NCBI GenBank assembly: GCA_937921935.1
Contig: CAKZWQ010000037.1
Location: 1-55,696 of the forward strand
Reading direction: 5' to 3'
Source of the DNA: an uncultured Gammaproteobacteria bacterium
GTDB taxonomy: Bacteria; Pseudomonadota; Gammaproteobacteria; Steroidobacterales; GCA-2729495
DNA length: 55,696 nt
Below are positions 44,071-52,819 of this stretch, piece after piece; the stretch's first letter is position 1; each line of letters begins with the position of its first letter. The notes beneath the pieces were generated by a model. The model did no database searches, had not been told where the DNA came from, and saw nothing but the letters and a program-made list of their open reading frames with translations. A program made the translations under genes and the position numbers.

Positions 44071-44643
44071 ATGCAGGAAGCGCTCATATTTTTGTTCCGG
44101 AGTTTGCTGGAACTCTACATTCTGACTTTTGTTCTGCGGCTCATCCTGCAAGCGGTGCGCGCTGATTTCCGTAATCCGATCAGCCAATTCGTGCTCAAGG
44201 TCACTGACCCGCTGGTGGTGCCTCTGCGACGCGTCCTGCCGTCCGTGGGCATGCTCGACACCGCCACATTACTGGTCGCCCTGGTTTTGCAGGGCTTGCT
44301 GATGGCTGCCCTGCTGAACCTGGCGTGCATCGCCGGGCCGGGGCTGTTGCAATTGGTGGGACTTAGCATTGCCAGGCTGGTGGAACTGCTACTTAATATT
44401 TATTTCTGGATGATTCTTGCCTATGTCGTGGCCAGCTGGCTCTCACCAGGTCAATACCACCCCATGCTGCATCTGCTGGGCCAGATCGTTGAACCAGTCT
44501 TACGACCATTTAGAAAACTGATACCCCCTATTGCGGGTCTCGACCTCTCACCTATTGTGCTGATCCTGGTGACACAGTTTCTAATCAGACTCATACCTAC
44601 CCGCCAACTCCTTGGCGACCTGGTCTGCGGCGCGGTGATCTAG
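44071..44643 (+). CDS. yggT: YggT family membrane protein
   Basis: A 190-aa integral membrane protein with two repeats of the YggT domain: VLRLILQAVRADFRNPISQF with TDPLVVPLRRVLP, and LAYVVASWLSPGQYHP with VEPVLRPFRKLIPP. About four to five hydrophobic segments. The function is poorly known (osmotic shock, division-linked in some groups). It follows proC in the classic yggS-proC-yggT order. Confidence 0.94.
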   Translation: MQEALIFLFRSLLELYILTFVLRLILQAVRADFRNPISQFVLKVTDPLVVPLRRVLPSVGMLDTATLLVALVLQGLLMAALLNLACIAGPGLLQLVGLSIARLVELLLNIYFWMILAYVVASWLSPGQYHPMLHLLGQIVEPVLRPFRKLIPPIAGLDLSPIVLILVTQFLIRLIPTRQLLGDLVCGAVI

Positions 44644-44779
44644 GACCGGCAGGCAGTTACCATGATCGGCGCGGCCCTGCCGTGGGGCAACCGGGAGGCC
44701 ACCGGTCAAACGTCCCGGGACAGGCCATGAACCGGTGGTTTATAGTTTCCCTATGCAAAGATTCACTGGAGAGCCGAAG

Positions 44780-45277
44780 ATGACTGGAACTCTAAAATCG
44801 CTTGGTCTGGCATTGGTATGGCTTGGTCTGGCTGCCTGTGGCGGCGGCGGTGGAGACATCGAAACCTTCGAAAGCGGGCCGGCACAGGTACCCGCCGACG
44901 CCTCCTCCAAGGACTTTGGCGACTACGTGTTGCACTTCAATGCCCTGACCACAGACCAACTCACGCCCGAGGTCGCCAAGCAATACGGCATCGTGCGCAG
45001 CAAGAATCGGGCGATGCTGAACGTATCCATTATTCGCAAAGAAGAAGGTACGATCGGGGAGTCAGTTCCAGGCAGCGTCAGTGCTTCCGCAAGCAACCTG
45101 ACAGGCCAGCAAAAGAACCTTAAGTTGCGCGAAGTGAAATCCGGGGGCGCTGTCTACTACATCGGCGATGTGGATATAGCCGATCGGGAGACCCTGGTAT
45201 TCAATGTGGACGCCACTCCCATGAATGAGAGCAGCCGGTTTTCTGTACGCTTCACCCGCCAGTTCTTCAGCGACTAG
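44780..45277 (+). CDS. DUF4426-type lipoprotein
   Basis: A 165-aa predicted lipoprotein. The ATG at 44780 has GGAGAG upstream and gives a signal MTGTLKSLGLALVWLGLAAC with a clear lipobox and a glycine run after the cysteine. The mature part resembles DUF4426 proteins: DYVLHFNALTTDQLTPEVA, KQYGIVRSKNRAMLNVSI and VFNVDATP. These are found at the end of the yggS-proC-yggT cluster in Pseudomonas; the function is unknown. Longer in-frame starts at 44735 or 44753 would spoil the signal peptide. Confidence 0.85.
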   Translation: MTGTLKSLGLALVWLGLAACGGGGGDIETFESGPAQVPADASSKDFGDYVLHFNALTTDQLTPEVAKQYGIVRSKNRAMLNVSIIRKEEGTIGESVPGSVSASASNLTGQQKNLKLREVKSGGAVYYIGDVDIADRETLVFNVDATPMNESSRFSVRFTRQFFSD

Positions 45278-45279
45278 GC

Positions 45280-45744
45280 TTACTGGTCCTTGGCAGCAAG
45301 TCTCTGGGTGACGCGGTGCTTAATGCGAATCACGTCACCACGAGAGACATATAAAAGTTCACCCAGCTTGGCGATCAGGTAATCCTCGTACTTGTCCAGA
45401 CTGCGATCTACCAGCGCCACCTGCCAGAGCATCTCCACCACCCGCTGCTTTTCGTCGTAGTCCATACCCTCATGGATTGCGCGCGTGAACTCGTGCAGGG
45501 AAACAGAATCCTCAACCATTTTGCCGGCGCGCTCCAGGAGCTGGGACGACTGATCAGCAGGTAGCGAGAAGGCTTGTTCCAGTTGTAACTGGATTTCTCG
45601 CTGCTCTGCATCGGCCAGATGGTGATCGGCCCGCGCCATCTCGACCAGCAACACGGCCACGGCAAGATCCAGAGACTCCTCCGCGGCCTGTTCCGCCGGT
45701 CCCTCGACGAGGCCGCCAAGCAGCTCACGCAATTTACCGATCAT
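45280..45744 (-). CDS. TerB-like domain protein
   Basis: A 154-aa all-alpha protein of the TerB/tellurite-resistance fold. Features include VLLVEMARADHHLADAEQRE, with the acidic metal-coordinating pattern of TerB, and LWQVALVDRSLDKYEDYL. Stand-alone TerB proteins are common and not evidence for tellurite resistance; they may bind divalent metal. Its ATG overlaps the stop of the upstream hydrolase gene (ATGA), so the pair is coupled. Confidence 0.85.
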   Translation of the reverse strand: MIGKLRELLGGLVEGPAEQAAEESLDLAVAVLLVEMARADHHLADAEQREIQLQLEQAFSLPADQSSQLLERAGKMVEDSVSLHEFTRAIHEGMDYDEKQRVVEMLWQVALVDRSLDKYEDYLIAKLGELLYVSRGDVIRIKHRVTQRLAAKDQ

Positions 45745-46388
45745 GCCGATGCTCCGTTCAGAAACTCGCTCACGGTTTCCCGCAAGAGGGTGAGGCGGCC
45801 ATGGAAAAAATGACTCACTCCAGGCAAGACAATCAGTTCAGGCCCGGGCGCCAGGGAATTTACCCACGAAACCACGGCCTCACAGTCACAGACCTCGTCC
45901 GCATCGCCCTGGACAATTAGCCAGGGACAGTTGGGTTGCTCGCCCTCGAGGAAGCTGGCTACCCGGGGTGCCGGCGGGGCGATGCTGACCAGACAATCTG
46001 GCTGTGCCGTGACCGCTGCCCGCATGGACACCATGGAGCCGAAGGAAAAGCCTGCCAGCCAGAGGGCGGCGCCCGGATACCGGGTGCGTGCCCAGTCAAT
46101 CACAGCAAGGGTATCTTCAACTTCACCCAAACCCTGCGCGTACTCGCCTTCACTGGCGCCCACCCCACGAAAATTGAAACGCACACTCGGTGCACCCAGA
46201 CCGTTGGCTGCACGCCCCAGGGTGTGCACCACCTTGTTCAGCATGGTCCCGTGAAACTGCGGGTGCGGATGGCACAGTACGGCCACGGCATTAGCCGACA
46301 GGTCTTTGGGTTCTTCGAGCAAGGCTTCCAGCCGACCGGCTGGTCCCTCGAGAGTCAGCGCTTCCCGGCGCCCCGCACTAGTGCTCAT
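45741..46388 (-). CDS. Alpha/beta hydrolase
   Basis: A 215-aa alpha/beta hydrolase from the preferred ATG at 46388 (MSTSAGRREAL). The fold markers are AVLCHPHPQFHGTML, VRFNFRGVGASEGEY, nucleophile elbow AGFSFGSMVS (GFSFG), the late VQGDADEVCD acid and the histidine in GVSHFFHGRL. The HPHP and NFRGVG motifs define a family of small cytoplasmic hydrolases of unknown substrate. An upstream ATG at 46439 would place the start next to the divergent rocD start. Confidence 0.88.
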   Translation of the reverse strand: MSTSAGRREALTLEGPAGRLEALLEEPKDLSANAVAVLCHPHPQFHGTMLNKVVHTLGRAANGLGAPSVRFNFRGVGASEGEYAQGLGEVEDTLAVIDWARTRYPGAALWLAGFSFGSMVSMRAAVTAQPDCLVSIAPPAPRVASFLEGEQPNCPWLIVQGDADEVCDCEAVVSWVNSLAPGPELIVLPGVSHFFHGRLTLLRETVSEFLNGASA

Positions 46389-46448
46389 CAAGGCTGTTAT
46401 CCCTGCTGCGACTCGGACTGAGGACGCGGAGGGTAACATTAGCGAACC

Positions 46449-47648
46449 ATGACTAGCCCAATGGAACTGGAGGCCCGTTTCGGCGTCACCAACTATGCGC
46501 CGCTGCCCGTGGCTCTTAGTCGCGCGGCCGGCTGCCAGGTCTGGGACGTCGACGGCCAGGCCTATCTGGATTTCATGAGCGCCTATTCAGCCGTCAGCCA
46601 TGGTCACGCGCATCCGCGGCTGGTCGCCGTTCTGCAAGCACAAGCCAGCCGACTGGCCGTCGTTTCGCGAGCCTTTTACAGCGATCGCCTGGGGGAGTTC
46701 CTGGCCCGGGCCTGCGAACTGTGCAAGCTGGAGCAGGCCCTGCCCATGAATACCGGCGCCGAGGCCGTGGAGACCGCCATTAAGGCGGCTCGTCGCTGGG
46801 CCTACCGCGTCAAGGGTGTTGCCGACGATCAAGCCGGCATCATTGCCTGTAACGGCAACTTTCACGGCCGAACCCTGGGCGCCATCGGCCTTTCCGGTGA
46901 AGCCGACTACCGTCGCGACTTCGGCCCCTTTGCGCCGGGTTCACAGCTGGTCCCCTTCGGCGATGCCCGGGCCCTGGCGCAAGCCATTAGCCCGGCAACC
47001 GCGGCCTTTATCGTCGAGCCCATCCAGGGAGAAGGCGGCATTGTGGTCCCGCCTGCCGGCTATCTGGCGGAATGTGCACAAATCTGCGCCCGCGAAAACG
47101 TGCTGCTTATCGCCGATGAAATTCAGACCGGGCTGGGACGCACCGGGAAGTTGCTGGCCTGTGATCACGAATCGGTCAGACCCGACCTGTTGCTGCTGGG
47201 CAAAGCCCTGGGGGGCGGCCTGCTGCCTGTCTCCCTGGTCCTGGGTCGCCGGGAGATCCTGGGCCTGTTCGAGCCAGGCTCTCATGGCAGCACTTTCGGG
47301 GGCAACCCGCTGGCCGCCGCCGTGGGACTGGAAGCTCTCAACGTCCTGCTGGAGGAAGGCCTGATTGATAACGCAGCCAGCCAGGGCGAATACCTGATGC
47401 AGCAACTCGGCCAGCTGGCCCAGCCGGCGGTGCAGGCTATTCGCGGCCGGGGGCTCTTGCAGGGCATGGAGTTGGACCCGCAACAGGTGCAAGCCCATCG
47501 GGTTTGCTCAGCCCTGCTGAAAAGGGGCATTCTCACTCGTGAAACTCACGGCAATGTCCTGCGCCTCGCGCCGCCCCTGATCGTGAAGCGTCACCAGATC
47601 GACGCGGCGGTGACACAGATTGACGCCGCCCTGACTGAATGCGCATGA
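46449..47648 (+). CDS. rocD: Ornithine--oxo-acid aminotransferase
   Basis: PLP class-III aminotransferase (399 aa) converting ornithine and 2-oxoglutarate into glutamate semialdehyde and glutamate. The N-terminal TNYAPLPVALSRAAGCQVWD and YLDFMSAYSAVSHGHAHP are characteristic of ornithine aminotransferase rather than acetylornithine aminotransferase. MNTGAEAVETAIKAAR, GNFHGRTLGAI, ADEIQTGLGRTG and the PLP lysine K252 (LLGKALGGG) are intact. Divergent from the hydrolase gene with about a 60-bp gap. The product cyclises to P5C, substrate of the nearby proC. Confidence 0.92.
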   Translation: MTSPMELEARFGVTNYAPLPVALSRAAGCQVWDVDGQAYLDFMSAYSAVSHGHAHPRLVAVLQAQASRLAVVSRAFYSDRLGEFLARACELCKLEQALPMNTGAEAVETAIKAARRWAYRVKGVADDQAGIIACNGNFHGRTLGAIGLSGEADYRRDFGPFAPGSQLVPFGDARALAQAISPATAAFIVEPIQGEGGIVVPPAGYLAECAQICARENVLLIADEIQTGLGRTGKLLACDHESVRPDLLLLGKALGGGLLPVSLVLGRREILGLFEPGSHGSTFGGNPLAAAVGLEALNVLLEEGLIDNAASQGEYLMQQLGQLAQPAVQAIRGRGLLQGMELDPQQVQAHRVCSALLKRGILTRETHGNVLRLAPPLIVKRHQIDAAVTQIDAALTECA

Positions 47649-47689
47649 GCTGTCAGGACTTGCACTCATGAAAATCAGCGCCGAAAGAT

Positions 47690-47932
47690 TTGCAGACCGC
47701 CTACCAGCTGGCAAAAGCCGTTAAGGGAGAAGCCACCATAAGCCCTGTCGCGAAACTGGCTGCGCTGATCGCCCTGTCTTTTACCGGACTGGTCGCACTG
47801 GTAATCGGGCTGGCCGTTTATCGCGTAGTAACACCCCAATTGGCATTACTCATGCTGATCGCACTGGCCGGACTCTATATCGGCTTCGGCATCCTGTTCC
47901 TGGTCCACCGGCTCGTGGACCGATTGGAGTAA
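47690..47932 (+). CDS. Small two-helix membrane protein, start uncertain
   Basis: A short ORF (up to 80 aa) with two hydrophobic helices (LAALIALSFTGLVALVIGLAVY; LALLMLIALAGLYIGFGILFL) joined by a short loop, ending VHRLVDRLE. I do not recognise a family. No ATG is available: the first possible start is TTG at 47690, without a clear RBS, whereas AAGGGAGA at 47723-47730 lies eight bases before an in-frame ATA (47738), which could be a rare start codon. A 19-codon ATG ORF (47669-47723) ends in that RBS region. It sits between rocD and htpG. Confidence 0.55.
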   Translation: MQTAYQLAKAVKGEATISPVAKLAALIALSFTGLVALVIGLAVYRVVTPQLALLMLIALAGLYIGFGILFLVHRLVDRLE

Positions 47933-47940
47933 CCCCGCGA

Positions 47941-49842
47941 TCAGGTACTGAGTTCCAGCAGCAGCCGATTCAGCCGCTGCACGAATTGCCCCGGATCCTG
48001 AAGCTGCCGGCCATCGGCAAGGCTGGCCTGGTCGAACAGCACGTCCGCCAGATCCGCAAAGCGCTGATCGTCAGCTTCGGCAGCCAAACGTTGCACCAGC
48101 GGGTGCTCGGGATTGATCTCGAAGATGGGCTTGCTATCGGGCACCTGCTGACCGGAGGCTGCGAGGATGCGGCGCATCTGCTCACCCATGTCGTGCTCGC
48201 CAAGGGCCAGGCAGGCCGCTGACTCCGTCAGGCGATCCGTCACCCGAACCGTCGCCGCACGTTCTTTGAGACACTCACCCAACCGGTCCACCAGGGGCTG
48301 GTGCTCGCCGGCATCGGCCTGGTCGTCTTCAGACTTGTCCTGCTCACCACCCAGGTCCAGCTCGCCGCGACGCACGTCATGCAGAGCCAGGCCCTCATAC
48401 TCAGCCAGGTGACCCATCAACCACTCATCGATGGGGTCACTGAGCAGAATGACCTCGATACCTTTGGCCCGAAAGACCTCCAGATGCGGGCTGGACTTGG
48501 CGGCCCCGAAACTGTCTGCCGTGATGTAGTAAATCTTGTCCTGCTCGGCCTGTTTGCGCTCCAGGTAATCCGCCAGGGACTGATCAGCCGTTTCCTGGTC
48601 CGTGTGGGTGGTCGCGAAGCGCAGCAGGGGTGCGATGCGCGCCTGGTTCTCCGGGTCTTCGGCCGGCCCTTCCTTGATGACCCGTCCAAACTCATTCCAG
48701 AAGCCCTGGTATTTTTCAGCATCATCCTTGGCCAGCTTATTGAGCATATCCAGGGCACGCTTGGTCAGGGCACTGCGAATGGCGTCTACCGTCGCGTCCT
48801 GTTGCAGCAATTCACGCGACACATTCAGGGACAGGTCACTGGAATCCACAACACCCCGGATAAACCGCAAATACAGGGGCAGGAACTGGTCCGCGTTATC
48901 CATGATGAACACGCGCTGCACATAAAGTTTGAGCCCGCGCGGCGCTTCCCGATTCCAAAGATCAAAGGGAGCCCGGCCCGGCAGGTACAGAAGACTGGTG
49001 TACTCCCGCTTACCCTCGACCTTGTTATGGCTCCACAACAACGGGTCTTCGAAGTCGTGGGCTATATGTTTGTAAAACTCCCGATACTCGTCGTCCTGGA
49101 CTTCGGTGCGCGGGCGCGTCCATAGAGCCTGGGCCGTATTGACCGCCTCCTCCGCCGGTGCTTCTTCTGCATCGTCAGGCACAACGGGCGCCATCAGGAC
49201 CGGAAAGGCAATGTGATCAGAGTATTTACGGATCAGACTGCGCAACCGAAAATCATCGGCAAATTCCCTGGCATCGTCCCGCAGATGCAACAGCACCTGG
49301 GTACCGCGGTCGGCCCTTTCGATGTCGGCCACCTGAAACTCACCTTCGCCATCAGAACTCCAGTGCACGCCCTGCTCGACAGGCAGCCCGGCCCGACGGG
49401 TAAAAACATCGACGCGCTTGGCAACAATAAAGGCGGAATAGAAACCGACACCGAACTGGCCGATCAGGTTGGCGTCACGGCTTTCATCACCGGTCAGGCT
49501 GGTAATGAACTCTGCTGTACCCGAACGGGCAATGGTGCCGAGCTGGGCGATGACATCCTCGCGGGACATGCCGATACCGTTGTCGCTAACACTGATGGTC
49601 CCCGCCTCGGGGTCAAAGGCCACCCGAATCGCGAGGTCCGGATTGCTTTCCAGCAACTCCGGGGCGGCGATGGCCTGAAATCGGAGCTTGTCCGTTGCAT
49701 CAGAGGCATTGGAGATCAGTTCACGGAGAAAGATCTCGCGATTGCTGTAAAGGGAGTGGATCATCAAGTGAAGGAGTTGTTTGACCTCCGCCTGAAATCC
49801 AAGAGTTTCGCCGGCTGTGGCCTGGCTGCTTGTTTCTGTCAT
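47941..49842 (-). CDS. htpG: Chaperone HtpG (Hsp90)
   Basis: Cytosolic ATP-dependent chaperone of 633 aa. The GHKL ATP site shows [29 protein letters not shown] and the glycine lid [11 protein letters not shown]; the middle domain contains [10 protein letters not shown] and [14 protein letters not shown], and the C-terminal dimerisation domain ends [10 protein letters not shown]. Length is normal. The ATG is at 49842. No sigma-32 promoter is evident in the 92-bp gap before it. Confidence 0.97.
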   Translation of the reverse strand: MTETSSQATAGETLGFQAEVKQLLHLMIHSLYSNREIFLRELISNASDATDKLRFQAIAAPELLESNPDLAIRVAFDPEAGTISVSDNGIGMSREDVIAQLGTIARSGTAEFITSLTGDESRDANLIGQFGVGFYSAFIVAKRVDVFTRRAGLPVEQGVHWSSDGEGEFQVADIERADRGTQVLLHLRDDAREFADDFRLRSLIRKYSDHIAFPVLMAPVVPDDAEEAPAEEAVNTAQALWTRPRTEVQDDEYREFYKHIAHDFEDPLLWSHNKVEGKREYTSLLYLPGRAPFDLWNREAPRGLKLYVQRVFIMDNADQFLPLYLRFIRGVVDSSDLSLNVSRELLQQDATVDAIRSALTKRALDMLNKLAKDDAEKYQGFWNEFGRVIKEGPAEDPENQARIAPLLRFATTHTDQETADQSLADYLERKQAEQDKIYYITADSFGAAKSSPHLEVFRAKGIEVILLSDPIDEWLMGHLAEYEGLALHDVRRGELDLGGEQDKSEDDQADAGEHQPLVDRLGECLKERAATVRVTDRLTESAACLALGEHDMGEQMRRILAASGQQVPDSKPIFEINPEHPLVQRLAAEADDQRFADLADVLFDQASLADGRQLQDPGQFVQRLNRLLLELST

Positions 49843-49934
49843 CCGCTGGTCCCGATTCCCGGGGCGCCGGCGACGCCCTCGACGGGAGCGATGTGGGGAT
49901 GGCCGGCAGAGCTTTCAAGCCCGCCACAGCAAAA

Positions 49935-50108
49935 TCAGCCGGCGGCGGCAGCAGTCAGGAGCAGGAAGCCAGCCAGGCCAGCGCTCAGCAGGGCCACCCC
50001 GGCCAGCAATCGAGCCGGGGCTCCCGCCCAGAACATACGCATGGCAAAGGCAGCAGCGTCCAGGTCGTCCAGCCAGCGGACGACTGCTTCCGGCCTGATA
50101 GAACTCAC
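49935..50108 (-). CDS. Unrecognised small protein with C-terminal membrane helix
   Basis: A 57-aa ORF with a GTG start whose last bases overlap the stop of the next upstream small ORF (GTGA), the arrangement of a translationally coupled pair. The first half is soluble (IRPEAVVRWLDDLDAAAFAMR) and the second half is hydrophobic (APARLLAGVALLSAGLAGFLLLTAAAAG), a tail anchor. No family recognised. A longer reading in the same frame to 50228 would cover the partner gene in another frame and looks like its shadow. Confidence 0.55.
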   Translation of the reverse strand: MSSIRPEAVVRWLDDLDAAAFAMRMFWAGAPARLLAGVALLSAGLAGFLLLTAAAAG

Positions 50109-50290
50109 CGTGAGCGAGGAGAACCGACGACGTACAGATTCGGGCGCCGTGTTGAGTCGGCAGACTTGCGGCCAGCATCGGTGCCGGCAACCCGGCCCCG
50201 GACGCCTGCCAGGGCCCGCTCTACCCACTCGCGGCGACGGCGAGTCTCTTCGTTAGTGATCATGGTTTCGCTATGTTTGGCTTCTGACAT
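50105..50290 (-). CDS. Unrecognised small basic protein
   Basis: A 61-aa ORF from the ATG at 50290, preceded by GGGAAAAG. The protein is charged and arginine-rich (TNEETRRRREWVERALAGVRGR) and ends RRPNLYVVGSPRSR. No membrane segment is seen. It is coupled to the downstream tail-anchored ORF by GTGA overlap. Codon use is high-GC like its neighbours. Function unknown; membership of a small operon with the gene upstream (50367) and htpG downstream is possible. Confidence 0.55.
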   Translation of the reverse strand: MSEAKHSETMITNEETRRRREWVERALAGVRGRVAGTDAGRKSADSTRRPNLYVVGSPRSR

Positions 50291-50366
50291 AGTCTTTTCC
50301 CAGTTTTTTTCCAATCGGATTTATTAGCGCCGTGTAACAGGCAAATCAAAGGAGACCGCGTTAACG

Positions 50367-50648
50367 CTAGTCTTCCGGCTTCCAGTCACGCCGAACTTTG
50401 TCTGACCAGCTGCGATAGCCCTTCCACGTATACAAGTTTGCGTCCAGCGGTACCCGGCGATTGCCCGGTGCCTGTACACGCGTCAGCCAACGCTTGTAGG
50501 TATCCCAACCATTGGCTTTGCGACTGTCACCAGAAGTCAGTTCACGCGGGTGCCGGTCTGCTGCGGACGTGCTTGGGTCCGGTGCATCGGCGCCGTTGTC
50601 CTGGTCCCCGTTATTCGTATACGGATGTGCGATTTTTGATTCAGTCAT
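50367..50648 (-). CDS. Unrecognised small hydrophilic protein
   Basis: A 93-aa ORF from the ATG at 50648, with GGGGAT eight bases upstream. The first half is disordered and polar (Asn/Asp/Ser-rich), the second half is basic and aromatic (DTYKRWLTRVQAPGNRR; NLYTWKGYRSWSDKVRRDW), suggestive of nucleic-acid or protein binding. No signal or membrane segment. I recognise no family. The upstream gap 50649-50821 contains a perfect hairpin CTCATC-N3-GATGAG (50763-50777) of unknown role. Confidence 0.6.
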   Translation of the reverse strand: MTESKIAHPYTNNGDQDNGADAPDPSTSAADRHPRELTSGDSRKANGWDTYKRWLTRVQAPGNRRVPLDANLYTWKGYRSWSDKVRRDWKPED

Positions 50649-50821
50649 ATGCTTATCCCCCGCTATGCGGAACGTGGACAAAGCATAGGAATCAATGCGA
50701 CCAGCTGCGAGGAACTACATCACAGGGGTTGCGATTTAACCTTTTGATTATGAAGAACCTATCTCATCAAAGATGAGTGAGGGAGTCTGATCAACACGCG
50801 TTAGATTGCAGTCTTGCTGCC

Positions 50822-52186
50822 TCAGCGAAGCAATCGATAGCACGGCTCGTAAGTTTCAGTGGAGAGCCGCATTCGCCGCTGCGCAACGAAGCCACCGAGC
50901 AATTGATCAAGCTGCTCCACGACCTGGCGATCTCCCTGCAGTTCAAACGGGCCATGGTTTTCGATGGCACGAATACCATCTTCTTTGACGTTGCCTGCAA
51001 CCATCCCCGAGAAGGCTCGCCGAAGATGAACCGCGAGATCGTGAGGATTCTGTTCGCGATGTAATTGCAGTGCTGACATGTTCTCGTGTGTCGCCTCAAA
51101 GGGAACCTGGAAATCGCGATCTATCTGCAGACGCCAGTTAAAATAGAAGGCATCCTTGTGACTGTGACGGAATTCACGCACCTCCAACATCGCCTCGCTC
51201 ACCAGCCGGGCGACGGCAGCCGGGTCGCCCAGCTCGATCCGGTACAGGCGCCGCGCTTCTTCCCCAAGGGTCTCGGTGACAAAGCGGTCAATGCTACGAA
51301 AGTAATCTGCGCTGGACTCCGGCCCGGTCAAAATAAGCGGCAAGGGCATACCGGCGTTCTCTGGCTTCATCATGATGCCCAGGAGAAAGAGTAATTCCTC
51401 GGCGGTGCCGACGCCGCCGGGAAATATCACCAGGGCATGGGCCACCCGGACGAAGGCCTCCAGCCGCTTTTCCATGTCCGGCATGATGACCAGCTCGTTG
51501 ACGATAGGATTCGGCGACTCGGCCGCGATGATCCCGGGTTCCGAGATGCCGATATAACGGCCATCCCGGACGCGCTGCTTGGCGTGGGCGATGGTTGCGC
51601 CTTTCATGGGCCCCTTCATGGCGCCTGAGCCACAACCCGTGCACACATCCATAGCCCGCAAGCCGAGCTGGTAGCCCACGTCCTTGGTGTACTCGTATTC
51701 GCGCCGGTTGATGGCGTGACCGCCCCAGCAAACCGCCACGTTGGGCTCGCTCTGCAAACGCAGGACGTCAGCGTTACGCAGGACATGGAAGACTGCGTTG
51801 GTGGTGCCATCGATGCTGTCCAGGTCAAAATGACCCGTTACTTCAGAGTCGATGTAGACCACGTCTCGCAAGACAGCGAAAAGCTGTTCACGAATCCCCC
51901 GGATCATCTGGCCGTCGACAAAAGCGTCCGCGGGCGGGTTGGTCAGCTCCAGCTTGATGCCTCGATCCTGCTGCAATATGCCCACATCGAAGTCGGCGTA
52001 TTGCTCCAGGATCGCGCGCGTATCATCGGTGCGGCTGCCCACGTTGAGCACGGCCAGGGCACAGCGACGCAAGATCTCATGCTGCCCGCCCTCGCCCCGC
52101 CGGCGCAGTAAATCCACTTCTTGCTGAGAGAGCAGTTCAAGGCTCCGCTCGGGCATGACCTGGACGGTTTTGACTCTTGGATTCAT
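50822..52186 (-). CDS. ppnN: Pyrimidine/purine nucleotide 5'-monophosphate nucleosidase (LOG family)
   Basis: A 454-aa PpnN/YgdH protein, which splits nucleoside monophosphates into base and ribose 5-phosphate and is activated by (p)ppGpp in E. coli. The LOG-domain motif FPGGVGTAEELLFLLGI, the PGIIAAESPNPIVNELVIMPD stretch (split here only for description) and the AMDVCTGCGSGAMKGPMKG segment are diagnostic. The ATG at 52186 (MNPRVKTVQVMPERS) matches the family start; 15 extra codons to 52231 look spurious. Followed downstream by the small unrecognised genes and htpG. Confidence 0.93.
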   Translation of the reverse strand: MNPRVKTVQVMPERSLELLSQQEVDLLRRRGEGGQHEILRRCALAVLNVGSRTDDTRAILEQYADFDVGILQQDRGIKLELTNPPADAFVDGQMIRGIREQLFAVLRDVVYIDSEVTGHFDLDSIDGTTNAVFHVLRNADVLRLQSEPNVAVCWGGHAINRREYEYTKDVGYQLGLRAMDVCTGCGSGAMKGPMKGATIAHAKQRVRDGRYIGISEPGIIAAESPNPIVNELVIMPDMEKRLEAFVRVAHALVIFPGGVGTAEELLFLLGIMMKPENAGMPLPLILTGPESSADYFRSIDRFVTETLGEEARRLYRIELGDPAAVARLVSEAMLEVREFRHSHKDAFYFNWRLQIDRDFQVPFEATHENMSALQLHREQNPHDLAVHLRRAFSGMVAGNVKEDGIRAIENHGPFELQGDRQVVEQLDQLLGGFVAQRRMRLSTETYEPCYRLLR

Positions 52187-52233
52187 GGCTCGCTGTAGCC
52201 TCCTGCGGGCGGCCCTTGCCGGGCCGGGCATGG

Positions 52234-52746
52234 TCAGGGGCGAATAGTGATTGGCGTACTGGGGGTAGTCATCAGCCAGATATCTACCATGTCGGAATTA
52301 GAAACCGCGATGCACCCGTCGGTCCAGTCTGTGCGCCGGTAATACTCTTCATTGTGCTTGGGCTTGTTAGGCTGGCCGTGAATCATGATCTGTCCGCCCG
52401 GTGCAACGCCCAGACGGGCCGCTTTACGCACATCGGCGGGTGCCGGATAAGACACGCGAATCGACAGGAAAAAATCGCTGTTGGGATTGCGCTCAACCAG
52501 CTGATACCGGCCCTCGGGCGTCCGGAAATCCCCCTCCCGGCTTTTGTGACCCTGCGGCCTTAGGCCCAGGGCAACCTTGGCCCGTTTGAGCAGCGTATCG
52601 CCACGCCACAGGCTAATTTGCCGATCGGATTTATCGATGACTACCCGGTCAGCCACTGGAAAATCAGCAGCCGGCACCGGCAAGGTGAATGACACCAGAA
52701 CTAACGCCAGTGACAGTTTGAGCAGGCCTTTACTTCCGTGGACCAA
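52234..52746 (-). CDS. L,D-transpeptidase (YkuD domain)
   Basis: A 170-aa periplasmic protein with a signal peptide (about 1-26, ending PVPAA). The YkuD catalytic region has the conserved histidine in IMIHGQPN and the nucleophile cysteine in TDGCIAVSN, spaced as usual for the HXn[ST]HGC-type family; the serine/threonine before HG is changed. Members form 3-3 cross-links or attach proteins to peptidoglycan. The short form resembles the YafK/ErfK small members. TTG start; it lies about 50 bp upstream of ppnN. Confidence 0.9.
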   Translation of the reverse strand: MVHGSKGLLKLSLALVLVSFTLPVPAADFPVADRVVIDKSDRQISLWRGDTLLKRAKVALGLRPQGHKSREGDFRTPEGRYQLVERNPNSDFFLSIRVSYPAPADVRKAARLGVAPGGQIMIHGQPNKPKHNEEYYRRTDWTDGCIAVSNSDMVDIWLMTTPSTPITIRP

Positions 52747-52819
52747 CAGCCAATCCCGCTAGCATGGACGGGCGCAAGTTAATCCCAAGGCCCGGACGAT
52801 ATCAAGGACGCCAGGCACA

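Noticed and set aside
49213..50256. 347-codon plus-strand open frame opposite htpG
   Set aside because: Antisense to a highly conserved Hsp90 gene; low-complexity translation.
50777..51064. 95-codon plus-strand open frame opposite the ppnN 3' end
   Set aside because: Its translation derives from the conserved C-terminal codons of ppnN; no independent support.
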